Part shown: positions 46,838 to 58,590 of the stretch, one piece after another
Numbering within the stretch: the stretch's first letter is position 1
How the letters are laid out: each line of letters opens with the position of its first letter
Source: Terfezia claveryi
Lineage: Eukaryota; Ascomycota; Pezizomycetes; Pezizales; Pezizaceae
DNA: 64,000 bases
Assembly (NCBI GenBank): GCA_015179025.1
Contig: WHUX01000220.1
Location: 1 to 64,000 of the forward strand
Direction: 5' to 3'
Translations under genes and position numbers: made by a program
Notes under the pieces: generated by a model
Databases searched by the model: none
What the model was told of the DNA's origin: nothing
What the model saw: only the letters and a program-made list of their open reading frames with translations

Positions 46838-47699
46838 CTTTTGTAGGCATCTGACACCAATGGACCCTAGCAATATTATATACATTCGCATCAGAATCCT
46901 CTGCAAAATCTTTATATTTATTCCAGGGGATAAACTTCTCAAGTTCGAAGTAAGGATTAGTTCGAAGGGGAGTATTAGCTCTTAGGGGTACAGAATGAAG
47001 TAACACCATTAGGTATACTAGGTCACTTTTAGATATTCAGAAAAATACCTTTACCTCTGCATTAGAATGGAGACTGGAATAGTTGGCAGGGAAGTTGAGG
47101 TTAGGAGAGTTCGGGTCCTTAAGTGTGCCCAATATTTCTCAAACCTTTCAATTGGCAGAAACATGAGCTTTAACCATATCCCAAATCTTATCTAGAGTTA
47201 TTGACTGAATAACCACTAATCTTTTCCTATTCTGTTCATACCAAATCCACCTATTGATATCCCTATACTCTCCTATCTTAGGATCACATACTCAGAATGC
47301 TACTGCTGTCTCTACAGCTTCACCAGCATTGGAAATGTCATCTTCTTCATTGGAGTTCTTATGAATATATGCCTTCTTTTGAGCATGCTTGATAGCCAGG
47401 TTTTTTGATATCTCAGAATGTTTCTTCTGGCAATCTTGTAGTAGTACCTCCAGTGCCTTTTTGTGGGATTCAGACCCACCGGCCAGTCGATTCCTTATAG
47501 AACTCCTAAATCCAGTTAGGCTATAAGCAGTAATAATAAGAGCATCTTTCTTATTTTGGCTTCTTGAGGCCCAACTTTGAATTAAATGTTGGGTATAATA
47601 GTCCTTAACAGTATTACGCTATAATATGTAGTTGGCATCTCGAGTGTCCCACCCTAAGTCAGTCTTCAAGTTCTGAATTAGGTTCTTCGGAGTAACCAT
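46838..47699 (-). pseudogene. Gene X, copy 2, truncated by G1' insertion
   Basis: The minus-strand frame opens MVTPKNLIQNLKTDLGWDT at 47699 and follows gene X copy 1 through RNRLAGGSESHKKALEVLLQ, DINRWIWYEQNRKR and LLHSVPLRANTP, down to the G1' LTR at 46838. Several in-frame stops (TAG/TAA) fall where W or Q is expected. It keeps W where copy 1 has a stop, so the two decayed independently. The remaining carboxyl part should lie beyond the window's left edge, across G1'. Confidence 0.8.
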
Positions 47700-48480
47700 T
47701 TTGGTTGAATATGGGTCATATTAGTCTAGTCTGGGTTAGTCGAGTTGTCCTCCTAGTACGTCAGATATGAGTTTGGATAAATAGAAGATTACCTTATATG
47801 GAAATATGCCTAAATAAGATTTTGGTATTATACTCAACGCAAAGGTGGCTGTTGTTTAAGTGGATATGATATATAGATTATGAATAATAATTCATTATAA
47901 CTATGACAGAGTATATAGAGTCTTTTATATACTACATGTACAAAGGCCTTCGTTTGAGCTTTGAAATCATGACTATTTAAGGTCAATCTTCAAAATAGAT
48001 AGAAAGTAATACATATACTAGGTTATATATAAACTCAATGGCACTAGCCCACTCCAGGACAAGCTTGGTCTATAAGTATACTAGAGTAGTATATACAATA
48101 TAGCAATATATATATGAGAACAACCTCAAGTTTGCTTTGAATATTAATAAATTCTAAGATTATAATACTAATATTGTACATATAGCTTTATTAATAGTTA
48201 TTTTGTATAATGAGTTAAAGTATAGTAGTTAAGAATTAAGTTGACATTGAGTTTATCTAGGTAACTAGTAAGATATGGGTTCAATTCTTCTTCAGTTTTT
48301 TACTTTTTAATTTTTATTAGTTTGCTAAGGAACTCATAATTTAGACAGTCATCTGACTGCACTAAGCAAACTCCCGACGAGCTTAGCAGAACACTTAAAC
48401 AATATCATTTCACAAAAATACTCTCGCTTTTTACTTACTTACCAATTGTAAAACTACCCCACAAATACCTAACTTCCAAA
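47700..48480. promoter_or_regulatory. Divergent intergenic region of Plavaka copy 2
   Basis: 780 bp separate the two divergent ATGs. It corresponds block by block to 35396-35875 plus 20306-20503 in copy 1 and contains the tRNA-like sequence at 48221-48301. Confidence 0.55.
48221..48301 (+). other. tRNA-like sequence upstream of Plavaka copy 2
   Basis: A-box-like TATAGTAGTTAAG, B-box-like GGGTTCAATTCT (48277-48288) and a T6 run by 48301. It is more decayed than the split copy 1 version. The strand is the same as the transposase in each case. Confidence 0.5.
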
Positions 48481-50504
48481 ATGAACAGCAACAAAACTCG
48501 TTGTTCTTGGTGCAATAGTATGTATGCTTCTTAGGGAGCATATATTAATCACATCGAAAACAAACATTCAGACAAATATAAAATATTCATCCCTCATGCA
48601 TGTTAGCAAAATGATGTTCCACAGCATATAGAGGCCTACATAGAACAATCAGGCATTGTATTAACCTATAAAGGTGAAGCTTTTCCTTGAGGCATTTCAA
48701 GTATTGATTATGCTGATACTAGATGGTTAAGGTTTGGCAGAAGGATTTTAGATAATAATAAGGATAAGGATGACTTTAGTCAAGATATTAATAGGGATGA
48801 CCTTGGCCAAATACAACAACTCTACGAAGATTTCCAGCCTATAAAACATGATGATATTGATGATCCAGCAAATGACTCGGATATAGAACCAATTCAGGAA
48901 TCCACTAATTTCTTCTCCAACACTAAAGTATATAAAACTGAACAGATTTGGCAGTTGTCAGCTGGATTTCAAGCTGGCCAACTACTCTAAGATTTTCCAT
49001 TCTCATTGTAGTGATCAATAGGATACAATCATCTTCATCTCTTCTATAATGCCCATGATTTCAAGCTAGCCCAGTTTTTTACTTTCAGCAAGGTGCTTCT
49101 AATTAAGATTAATAATTTATTTTAGGAGAATATCTTACCAGGGTCACTCACTAACTCTCTGACATTTGGTATCTTCTTTAAATCGGGGTACACATTCACC
49201 AGACAAACTGACAAAATAGTTATCAATCCTGAGTAGGCAACAAGATTGGTTCCATATACTGAGTATCTCAAGGTTGATTTCTACTATTACAACATAATAG
49301 ATTGTATCAAATATCAATTGTAGCAGCAAGCCTTTATGAAACATATACTCTGGGAACTGGTAAAGTTGTTCAACTCTAATAATAAGAGAATATATTCCAA
49401 GCTAAATACAGGATCATGGTAGTGGAATCAATAAGTATATACCCTAATTAAATTACCCTACTATGGCTGCTTACTTATATTTTCTAAAAGCAAGTTTCCA
49501 TTAGGTGTACAATAGTTCTAGTCCTTTTGGTATTAGATCAAACCTATCTCACCAACTTCTCTAGAGATAAGAAGTTATAGCTGCTGTATATAAGTATTGG
49601 GAATATCAAATCTACTATTTATAATAAACTGACCATAAATATATAGATTCCTATTGTCCTACTCTCAATCCCCCCGAAATGCCTTAATAGAATTCCTGAG
49701 CACCCTGTCAAGGCTCAGGAATTGGACACTCTCAAGAATACATATGGGATCCTGAGTTCTATACTCAGTCCCTTGGCTGATACAAAAATTCAGTAAGAAA
49801 TTGAGATGGTATATTATGATGAAAAGGTATACAACTATATGCTTAAGCTATCTGCCTAGTTGGCAGACCACATGGAGAATATCATGATCTATAGCATTCT
49901 TTCCAATAGATGCTTGGTCTGTATTGCTCTTTCTAACAAATTTGGGAATCTTCCAGACACACTATATAATACACGGCAATACTCCCAGTATGCCACTGTA
50001 TGCCACAAATGCAACTTGCACATGCTTGAATCCGATAGTGTTAAGAGAATCAATAATGCCTTTTAGTATCTCCCCAACCTTAAACTTTATACTCTTTTTT
50101 ATGGGGATAACTTGTATACACTTCTCTAGTAGATACTTACCCACCTAATGAAGTAGATTCAGAAACTCTTAGATCACGTCAGATATCTTATAGTATTCAA
50201 TTACATATGGTCTTGATTACTACCCTTTCCGGAGTTTACTAGGCCAAACAAGGTATACCATTCTGTCACCTAATGGTTGGGTAAGGAAATGCACAATCTA
50301 CTATGGGTACTTCTAGCAGTGTTCATAGCTGCACTTACTAGGAAATCAGACATCTCTGCAATTGAAACCCAACATAGAGCATCTTGCCATAAGGCAATAC
50401 TTTATGTTTGATATTTAACGGACTTTATTCTCATTATACAATATAAGGTGCATACTTCAGAAACAATCCAATGAATGAGGGATTACCTTGAGGACTTTCA
50501 TAAG

Positions 50505-51462
50505 TAGTGTATGCACCGAGGCGAGTTTTCCCCATGCCGACTTGCCAAGACTCACGCCAACAGCCGAGTTTTGCCCAACCCTCAAACTCAGTGAGTCGGC
50601 TACATGATTCTCTGGAATATACAGGCTAGCGCCGAGTAGCCGATAAGTACTCGCCAAGCCTTTTTGTTATGGGGAATATGCTGGAAGTCTACCTTCGCCG
50701 CCCATATATATATGGAATTCATGGGAATTCGTGCTTTCAAGCCTTATGTATATAAATGGAAATCATGCATTCTCGGCATATATATATACTTGGAAGTCTT
50801 GTATTCATAGCTTATACATATACATGGAAATCATGCATTCACAGCTTATATATATACATAGATTAGATATATACTAGCTGCGAATGCATGAACTCCATGT
50901 ATATATATAAGCCACGAATGCATGATTTCTATATATACATATATATAAGCTACGAATGCAAGACTTCCAGGTATATATATAAGCCGCGAATGCATGATTT
51001 CCATGTATATGTATAAGCCATGAATGCAAGACTTCCAAGTATATATATAAGCTGCGAATACATAATTTCCATGTATATATATAAGCCACGAATGTACGAA
51101 TTCCATGTATATATATAAGCTGCGAATGCACAAACTCCATGTATATATATAAGCTGCCAATGCACGAATTCCATGAATATATATAAGCTGCGAATGTACG
51201 AACTCTATGTATATATATAAGCTGCAAATGCACGAATTCCATATATATATATAAGTCGCGAATGCATGAATTTCATGTATATATGGCCAGCGTAGGTAGG
51301 ATGCTAGCCTATTCCCTATAATAAAAGGCCTTGGCAAGTACTTGTGAGTAGCTGGCGAGTCGGTGTGAGCTGGCTTCTCATGGATTGCTATCGGCACGAG
51401 TCGGTGTCGAGTAGGAAAAATAGTTGGCAAACTCGCCTCGATTCGGGCTGATGCGTACACTA
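50505..51462. mobile_element. Element C1: 958-bp hAT MITE
   Basis: Ends TAGTGTATGCACC and, inverted, TAGTGTACGCATC. Perfect 8-bp duplications TTCATAAG lie at 50497-50504 and 51463-51470. Subterminal blocks rich in CGAGT/ACTCG motifs flank a TA-rich array at about 50700-51290. No transposase. Ends resemble those of the giant unit (TAGTGT), so the same transposase family may mobilise it. Confidence 0.93.
50860..51290. repeat. TA-rich array inside C1 (about 37-bp units)
   Basis: Roughly a dozen units of TAAGCTGCGAATGCACGAAT plus TCCATGTATATATA. The logic is the same as the arrays of A and B2: a 20-nt word, then an alternating TA run. Confidence 0.85.
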
Positions 51463-52634
51463 TTCATAAGTACAAAGAGGTGTTCCTCCGTTTTCATGCA
51501 ATAAAGTCCACTAAGGCTACAGCAAAGGTAGCATCAAAAGACCTTTATGCAGAACATTACTGCTTACTGGCATCAGATGAATTATGTCCTACTATACCCT
51601 CTAAACGATGCAAGCTCCAGCAGGAGTTGCAACTAGAGACTAAGGAATTAGTGAACAAGACCCTTACCAGTAGTGCCTACTACAACTTTATAAAGATGCA
51701 TTTAATATCACATTTTATGGAACAAATAGCCAAATATGGATCTCTCTTACAATATTCAATAGAGATCTGTGAGGCTTCACATAAGCCTCTCAAAGATGCA
51801 TACTATTATAGTAATCATATCAATACATTACTACAAATCCTTCAGTCTTATATGTAGGCATACTATTTCATTATGTAGGAAAGAAATCTTAAATAATGGA
51901 TCTCTAATCTTCCTTACCTGCCTGATGAAATAAGGAGTATTACTCATCTGACATGTAAGGGTTTACATCTCTCTAGTGATACTGCTCCTAACCTAACCAG
52001 ATATAAGTTGCAAGGACCTCTAACTACAACAGATATATATAATCTGAAAATATTAAAGAAACTCTACTAGCTACTAGACATCTGAGCCCTAATAATGACC
52101 TATCTTGCTTATAATTATTATACCTAGTCCTCTAATCTTGAAACCGATGTCATATATCTACACAACGCCTCATTGGAGGCATTTCATACTCTCTAAGTTG
52201 TAGTTCCAACATTCAATGGTGATGGATATATGCTACACCATATATAATGCACCAGAGGTAGGTTATTTTATAACTAAGATGAAAGGCATAACTGGGTGTT
52301 TGTCTGACATCATAAGTCAGTACAGGAGAAAGTCCCTGGTAGACTTGATGGTAAGGTTCCTACCAAACTAAATGCTTTGTTCAAACTGTAAGATATGGCA
52401 GCCAAAGATATATACTACCTTGCTCATATTTCACTAATGACAATAGTGGGATCATCAACACCCTATGGCCTAGAGGGCATGGTGTGTATTAAATTACTAT
52501 TAAAGAATCATGTAATAAGAATTGCAGATATAGAGAGTATAGCTCATCTAGTCTCAATCTATAATAAGGAGCTTTATATTATTAATAACCACATTGATCT
52601 ACATACATGGAATGATATTTATGATAGTTACTAG

Positions 52635-53060
52635 ATTATATATAGCTAGCAGAATAATAAATGAACATATAGCTAGCAAATCAATAAAAGAATTTGAATA
52701 GAATATATATAGAGTATTCTGCAGTCCAAGAGTTTGAGGATGTATACATATAGACATCTAGGAAGTTATAGAGTCAGTACACTCATTAAATTGCATGCAA
52801 GTAATTTATGTTAGATAGCACTAAAATCACAAATGGTGTCAAGTTTGTCATGTGAGACAGCGGGTACACTGCTGGCATCTAGATTATGTTGCAAGGCAGC
52901 AGGTGCGCTACTGGTATCTAGATTGTATCATAAGGTAGCAGGTGCACTGCTGGTGTCTAGATTATGTTGGGAGGCAGTGAGTGTATATATAGGATGCACA
53001 GAATATACTTGCCTGAGCTCTCGTATCTAGATACTGGGCCATATATCCAAACACCACTTT
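52635..53060. repeat. Region with a short tandem repeat
   Basis: Three to four units of about 42 bp (GGCAGCAGGTGCGCTACTGG, TATCTAGATT) between 52850 and 52985. No gene. Confidence 0.6.
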
Positions 53061-53099
53061 TTTCTTACTAATAGTCTCTATATCTTATTGATATAGATA

Positions 53100-54370
53100 T
53101 CAGTTATATTAAATATTATCTATATAGTCTTTACTAGAATATAGTATTGTACTTTTGTAAACTGGTTTATAATAATGAGTATTGTATTAAAACCTTTTAA
53201 CTCTAGTAGCTTACTAACAAAGTTTATAGCTATCTCCCTAAATAGTTGTTCTCTAGTTAGTATCAGTACCAACTTTATTTGCCTACTATACCTATCTACT
53301 TTTGCTTTCTGACATTTAGTATATGCTACCATATAGTTTACAATATTTTTCTGCTACTTGTCCTATATAAAGTTCCTTGATACTAGCTTTTGAGTATAAT
53401 ATTTTCTCTAATATCTTGCCATTTAACTATTATAGTATTGCTTTAGTACACCCAACTTGAATTAGAAGGGTATAACCTATAATCTATCCTTTTTCTGCCA
53501 TTCTAGTATATCTATCCCTTTTATTTTAATATTTTTTACTTCCTCTTCATCTTCTTTCTCTAGTACTATAAGTTGTCTATCTTCAAAGAATCTATTATTC
53601 ATACTAGATTTTTCTTCCCCTAAATATCTAGATAAACTATCTGGCTTGCCTATCTTTGAACTAGGTCTATAGTAAATATTATAGATAAACTCTGATATAT
53701 AGAGATACTAGGTAGCTTGACAAGAGTTAAGCTTCTACTTTATATTGAAATACTATAACCCTTAATAGTCTGAATAGATATTTACTAAAATACCTACTAA
53801 CTAATCTCACTCCTTTCAGAAATAATACACGATTATGAACAATTCTTTATCATAGATAGGCTAGTTGCATTAAGCTGCAGAGAGTATTTTTGCATGATAT
53901 TCGATAGAGTGAAGCTACTTTCCTCTATTAATAATATAGTATTAAGAAAAAATACCAGTAATAGGTTAATTACTTGCAGTAGTCTCTATAATTATCTTGA
54001 ATTGTCTGTTAAACTGTGTGAGAATTAGTGCTATAAGGAATAATTCTCAGAGGTCTTCAAAGGCTTACTATTGTTCATATCTCCAACTAAAGAGAGCATC
54101 TTTAGTTAAGTTGATTAAAAGTCATGCTTTAGCACTATATGATAGTTGACAATTAATTAATAATAGTAATTAGTAAAGTCTAAAAATGCTTGTACCTCTT
54201 TCTTTTTAATAGAAATAGGCTACTGTAATATAGTTTCAAGCTTAGAAGGGTCCATTTGCACTTATTGACTATTAATAATATGACTAAGTAATAGAGTCTC
54301 TTAAATATAGAATTTAGACTTTATCAGGTTAACTACCTACCTATATTGGATACATTACTAGAAAACTTTT
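53100..54370 (-). pseudogene. G3: heavily decayed Ty3/gypsy pol
   Basis: On the minus strand, an RT carboxyl end is readable (QMDPSKLETIL, KKKEVQAFLDFTNYY, near 54280-54150). RNase H-like words follow (IIIETTASN, HSIEYHAKILSAA, YDKELFIIVYYF, 54010-53830). An integrase segment is at 53332-53120 (YTKCQKAKVDRYSRQ, FNTILIIINQFTKV). Every few codons are stops and the sequence is strongly AT-rich. No LTRs recognised. Confidence 0.75.
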
Positions 54371-55266
54371 TCAACTAGCTATTAGTATAACTTACTGCAT
54401 AACGATCGACAACCACATAACGATCGACACGGGCTCCCCTGCCATATGTAGTGATATTCTAATACCTCCATCAATATATGCAATATCAATACAGTAAGAA
54501 CAATGAATATAGGATAAAAACACTCGAAAAACCCAAATTTAACATCTCCAACCCGCTCTGATCTACCCTGAACCTTCTATAGCACCTAAACCCTTAATAC
54601 CCTATATGACTACCTCTCTAGCATAACCACTCATCCTACACCCCCCATGCCACCCACAACAACTACTACTAGCAGCCATAGGTTCCCTAGAGGTCCACTC
54701 TATAAGCCATATTAGTATAGACTTAAGCTGCTCACTATATATAGAACTAGACGCACTGCAAACTGTATTGCTCTATATAACCTATATAACTTTTACAAGC
54801 TAGCTTCCTCAATATCGAATTTTAGCTTTTTTAAGCTATTTAATCAAGCTATATTTGTGGTACTATAATCTTAATATCTTAGGGTGTCCTTCTATGCAGT
54901 TTCTCAAGCCCAGTATGTTCTGTAGCCCCTGTATTATGCAAATCTCTGACCTAGCTCTATTTATCTCAATATGCAATCTACTCGGCCTCAAGGATTGTAG
55001 CAATTATAATACTAAGCCCCTCGCATTTAATACAGGCTTAGCCGAGACTTTTAAAGGTCCTTGATCTGCTTCTATGACTGGGGCTTCACCTTTATGCCAT
55101 TGTTAAGTATTTTGAGGGTTTAGGTGTATGTACACATTATACCAACTCTAGGATTGAAGTTTATCAATTTCGAGCTTCAATTGTGCCATATTCACCAAAG
55201 TGCAAGGTAGACGCCTTTACCACATTCTTGTATTCAGTGCTGGCCCTACTGCGCTGCTGGTGCAAG
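54371..55266. other. No gene recognised
   Basis: A direct repeat of CATAACGATCGACA lies at 54397-54431. The rest is AT-rich with fragments of open frame but no family resemblance. Ends at the left edge of G2'. Confidence 0.4.
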
Positions 55267-55953
55267 TGTAATGGAGAACGTTATCTCATTGCTTATATAA
55301 TTGATTATATACTTTTGTATTTCCTATATTACTACTATATTATGTAACTAAGCCTCTCGGTTGAAGGACTAGCCTTCTACCACCTCCTATTGCTTTACAA
55401 GCATCCATAGCACACGGAATCTGCCATGGGAAGTTCCATGGCACTTGCCATATGAAGACACCCTCATTATGGCCGCGTGACCTCTTGTTTAAGGCGTGTG
55501 ACTCATTACTATGGCCACATGACCATCGTTTAAGGCGTGTGACTCATTAATATGGCTACATGACCCCTTTTGTACAGCGCACCACCTTCTAGTGTGCCAC
55601 CCTTTATTGTATTTATTTCCTTAGTCATCAGATCTCAGAGGAGTATAAATAGGCCGCTGGATTCCCTCTGGAATCCACAGAAGACAAGAAGACAAGAAGC
55701 AACCAAGCAAGCCTTCAGAGCAAGCAAGCCTATATTCCGATCAGATCAAGATTATATAGCTTAGATAGCATAAATCATATAAGATAGATTACACCAGTTA
55801 ATTACTATTCCTTCCGGGAACGTCCCACATAGTAATCTCCCTACCCTTCTGAGGTCTTACCTCAGCAGAACCGAAATACACAAACGTCCGTGCCTACGGA
55901 TATAGATTGTATAAACGGTACCGAATGAATACTGTCTAGTACCATTCATTACA
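55267..55953 (+). repeat. G2' 5' LTR
   Basis: 687 bp, TGTAATGGAG...CATTCATTACA. Includes a duplicated GACAAGAAGACAAGAAGC not present in the G2 LTRs, also found in the right LTR of this copy. Confidence 0.95.
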
Positions 55954-56181
55954 TTTTTTTTAACTTACTTACCTAATCTTTACTCTTAAATCCAAGGCCT
56001 GATCAACCTTCGGATACTTTTATTACACTCACGCAAGTGTATACAATTCGACACCCAAGTAAACATATAAAATCGATATCGTTATTCAACTAGCTAGCCA
56101 ACAAAAAATCCAACAAACGAGACATCAGACTCTCAACTGCAGTACATCAACAAAAGACTTAGAAGCAAGCTAAGCAGAGCT

Positions 56182-56784
56182 CTAACGGGCAGTGGTATCC
56201 CACATTAAACAATCCCACCCTCGTTCACAACACTTTTCCCAATAAGATCGACAACTCATCTTGCACTCCTGGTAACCGCCATTACATCTGTACCTATAAA
56301 TCCACTACACCATTGAAAAACCGGCCCCCCAGGTCCCAGGAATAATTGGTCTAAACAACCAAGCGTCACAATCCCAAGGATCAAATCTCGCTGCCTCCAC
56401 TGCAGCCATTTCCTCCAGAAAAGAATTACCTCCATCAGAACCTTCCTTAGTCCCAGACATCTCTACCAATACCTCTGCGCCCCCAACGTCTACCTTAACA
56501 CACCAATCAGAAAACGTGACACTCTTGCCGGAAGAACTAGAACTAGATTCTAGACCAGTAGACGAAGAAAAACCAGGACCATAAAAATCATCAGGATCCT
56601 AACATCCAGCCTCACCAGTCGCGTGATCCACCAAGCCAACAGAACCGTCAGTCGAACGGAGATCATAAGGATCATCAGCCACCACACTATCAGCACAGAA
56701 AGGTGCCAAAGAAGAAAAGTAACTCGACGATTGTATCGCATAACCAGCTGCATTTGGTTGTGGACAGACGACGAAATCAGACAT
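56182..56784 (-). pseudogene. Antisense ORF of G2' (201 codons)
   Basis: ATG at 56784 lies one base from the gag ATG at 56786. The frame runs SDFVVCPQPNAAGYAIQSSS to CCERGWDCLMWDTTAR, with TAG codons where G2 has Q and Y. The frame is continuous in length (603 nt), confirming the 1-bp loss in the G2 copy. Confidence 0.6.
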
Positions 56785-56785
56785 A

Positions 56786-58590
56786 ATGGCGTCTGAACTT
56801 AGTAAGAAGACTAAGAGGTCGAGACGGTTAACTATGTTACTGAAGATATTAAGAAATTAGTAGAAGAAACTCCCAGAAAGACCAGATTTATAGTTCCTAA
56901 TACAGAAGGGGAAATAAATCTGCCCATGGATATAGAATTAGGAGAACCAGGTGGAGCAGGAACCAAACTATATTTTAGTATGGCCCTACCTCTCACACCA
57001 GAAGAATTTTGGAACAGACATCTTCCAACACTTGAGGAGATTTTGAAATATACTCGCTCAATGGGACATGCCCAACAGTATCATCCTAATGATACTCGAC
57101 TCTTAATGGAAGCCGTAGCAAAACACTACTTATGGCTAACACCTTACCCATTCAAAGAAGAAGACTTAGAAAGGAACGCATTTTTAAGTAAAGAATTAAG
57201 GAAACCTGTTGTTCCGCTTTTAAGGAAACCGAATTGGGTAATAAATAACTGGGAAGAAATAATGGCATTCATGATGAGTGGCACTCATCTAGAAGAATCA
57301 GCACATACCACGTAGGATTTTTTCAATCCTAGTAAAGAACTTCCAGGAACGTTCCTGAGAACACCAAAAGATCAATCGAAAGGCAAAGGTCGAGCACCTG
57401 AGACACCAGAAAGGAGGACTGGGTCAGCCAAAGAACCAGACGACAAAGACCAACCACCAGAAGATATAGAATTACCAGAAGACGATGATGATCTATATAC
57501 AGGACTAGACCAACAGCAGCAGAAAACACAAGGAGGAGGACGAGACCCCGATGATAGCGGAGATGATAGCTCGGACTCTGATAAGGTATCGTCAGTTGCA
57601 AGTCAAACTCTTAAAAGAAAACCCAAACGAGGAAAATCAAGTTGAACACCAACAATGGGAATCTACAACAGGAATGGTTACAACGGGTAACCATAAAGCA
57701 ACGAATGCTTTAAAAGGAATAAAGATTGATATGCCAGAAAAATTAAGAGGAGAAGACAAAAAATGGCAAGACTCACAATATTTTGACTCTTGGGCCACAG
57801 CAATGCAACGTTGGTTTGTTCTCAAAAGAATAGATTTAGAAGGCGCTTCAGCTCTAGAAATTGTTGGATTCAGAATGGAAGGGAGCGCGCTCACTACTTA
57901 TAATCAATTCCTAAGAGAAAAAGGAAAGAATGCAACATTCTTTGGATTCATACTAGCGCTAAGGGATTTTCTGATACCCTCTACTAGTAAGGACATTTTG
58001 TGGAAATGATGGGAGACAGCCACACCATACAAGGACGGACGTCACATGGGAATCAAACAGTTTGCCAACTGGCTCACTGAAATGCAAATCAAATTGATTG
58101 ACAAGGATGGCAAACAATCAATATCACAGGAAGTAAAAAGAAGAAAGTTTCTTAATCACCTGCCACCATATATGTCAGCTACATTAATTCCTTTAATTAA
58201 AGAAGAATGGTCATATGATCAGCTCGTGCATCAAGCGGAGTCATATGAAGCTTCCAAAAAGGATATTGCCACACCATCCACAACAAATACATCCTGACGA
58301 CAACACCCTCGGAATGAAAATCGAAGTCACGGTCCATGCAGGGACCAGAATCAATGACAAAAAACAGGATTTAATCCTAGCAGCAATCCCAATACCAAAC
58401 CTAACACAGAAAATCGAAGGACTCAGATTGGGACACCATCACAAAAAAATTGGATCAGAAGACGAAGATGCAATTAATTAAAGACAAGAAATGTCTATGG
58501 TGTTGGAACCCTGGACACTCCTACAAGGACTATAGGAAACGAAAAAATAAGGTACTCATGCGTACAGCCGCATAAGATTTAGCTATGCCA
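56786..58590 (+). pseudogene. G2' gag
   Basis: Starts ASELSKKTKR, with a frameshift near codon 18 (MLLKILR instead of MLPEDIKK). Otherwise it follows G2 gag with the PNWVINNWEEIMAFMM block, the acidic/glutamine linker, the DSQYFDSWATAMQRW block and a knuckle CLWCWNPGHSYKDY whose last Cys is Tyr. Confidence 0.88.

Larger units (their letters stand above)
48481..52634 (+). pseudogene. Plavaka-type transposase, copy 2 (split by MITE C1)
   Basis: ATG at 48481 begins with a C2H2-like finger (CSWCNSMYAS...NHIENKH). Downstream blocks match copy 1: ADHMENIMIYSILSNRCLVC (49860) and, after the MITE, KMHLISHFMEQIAKYGS with EASHKPLKDAYYYSNHIN (51690-51830). The carboxyl block AHISLMTIVGSSTPYGLEGM runs to TAG at 52634. 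C1 splits the codons of MRDYLEDFHKYKE exactly at its 8-bp duplication. Stops are very frequent and the sequence is AT-richer than copy 1, indicating long decay. Confidence 0.88.

Noticed and set aside
55150..55215. Possible tRNA on the minus strand (GGTAAAGGCG and AGCTCGAAATTG words)
   Set aside because: The B-box-like word is poor, no acceptor stem pairs, and no terminator was found at the right place.
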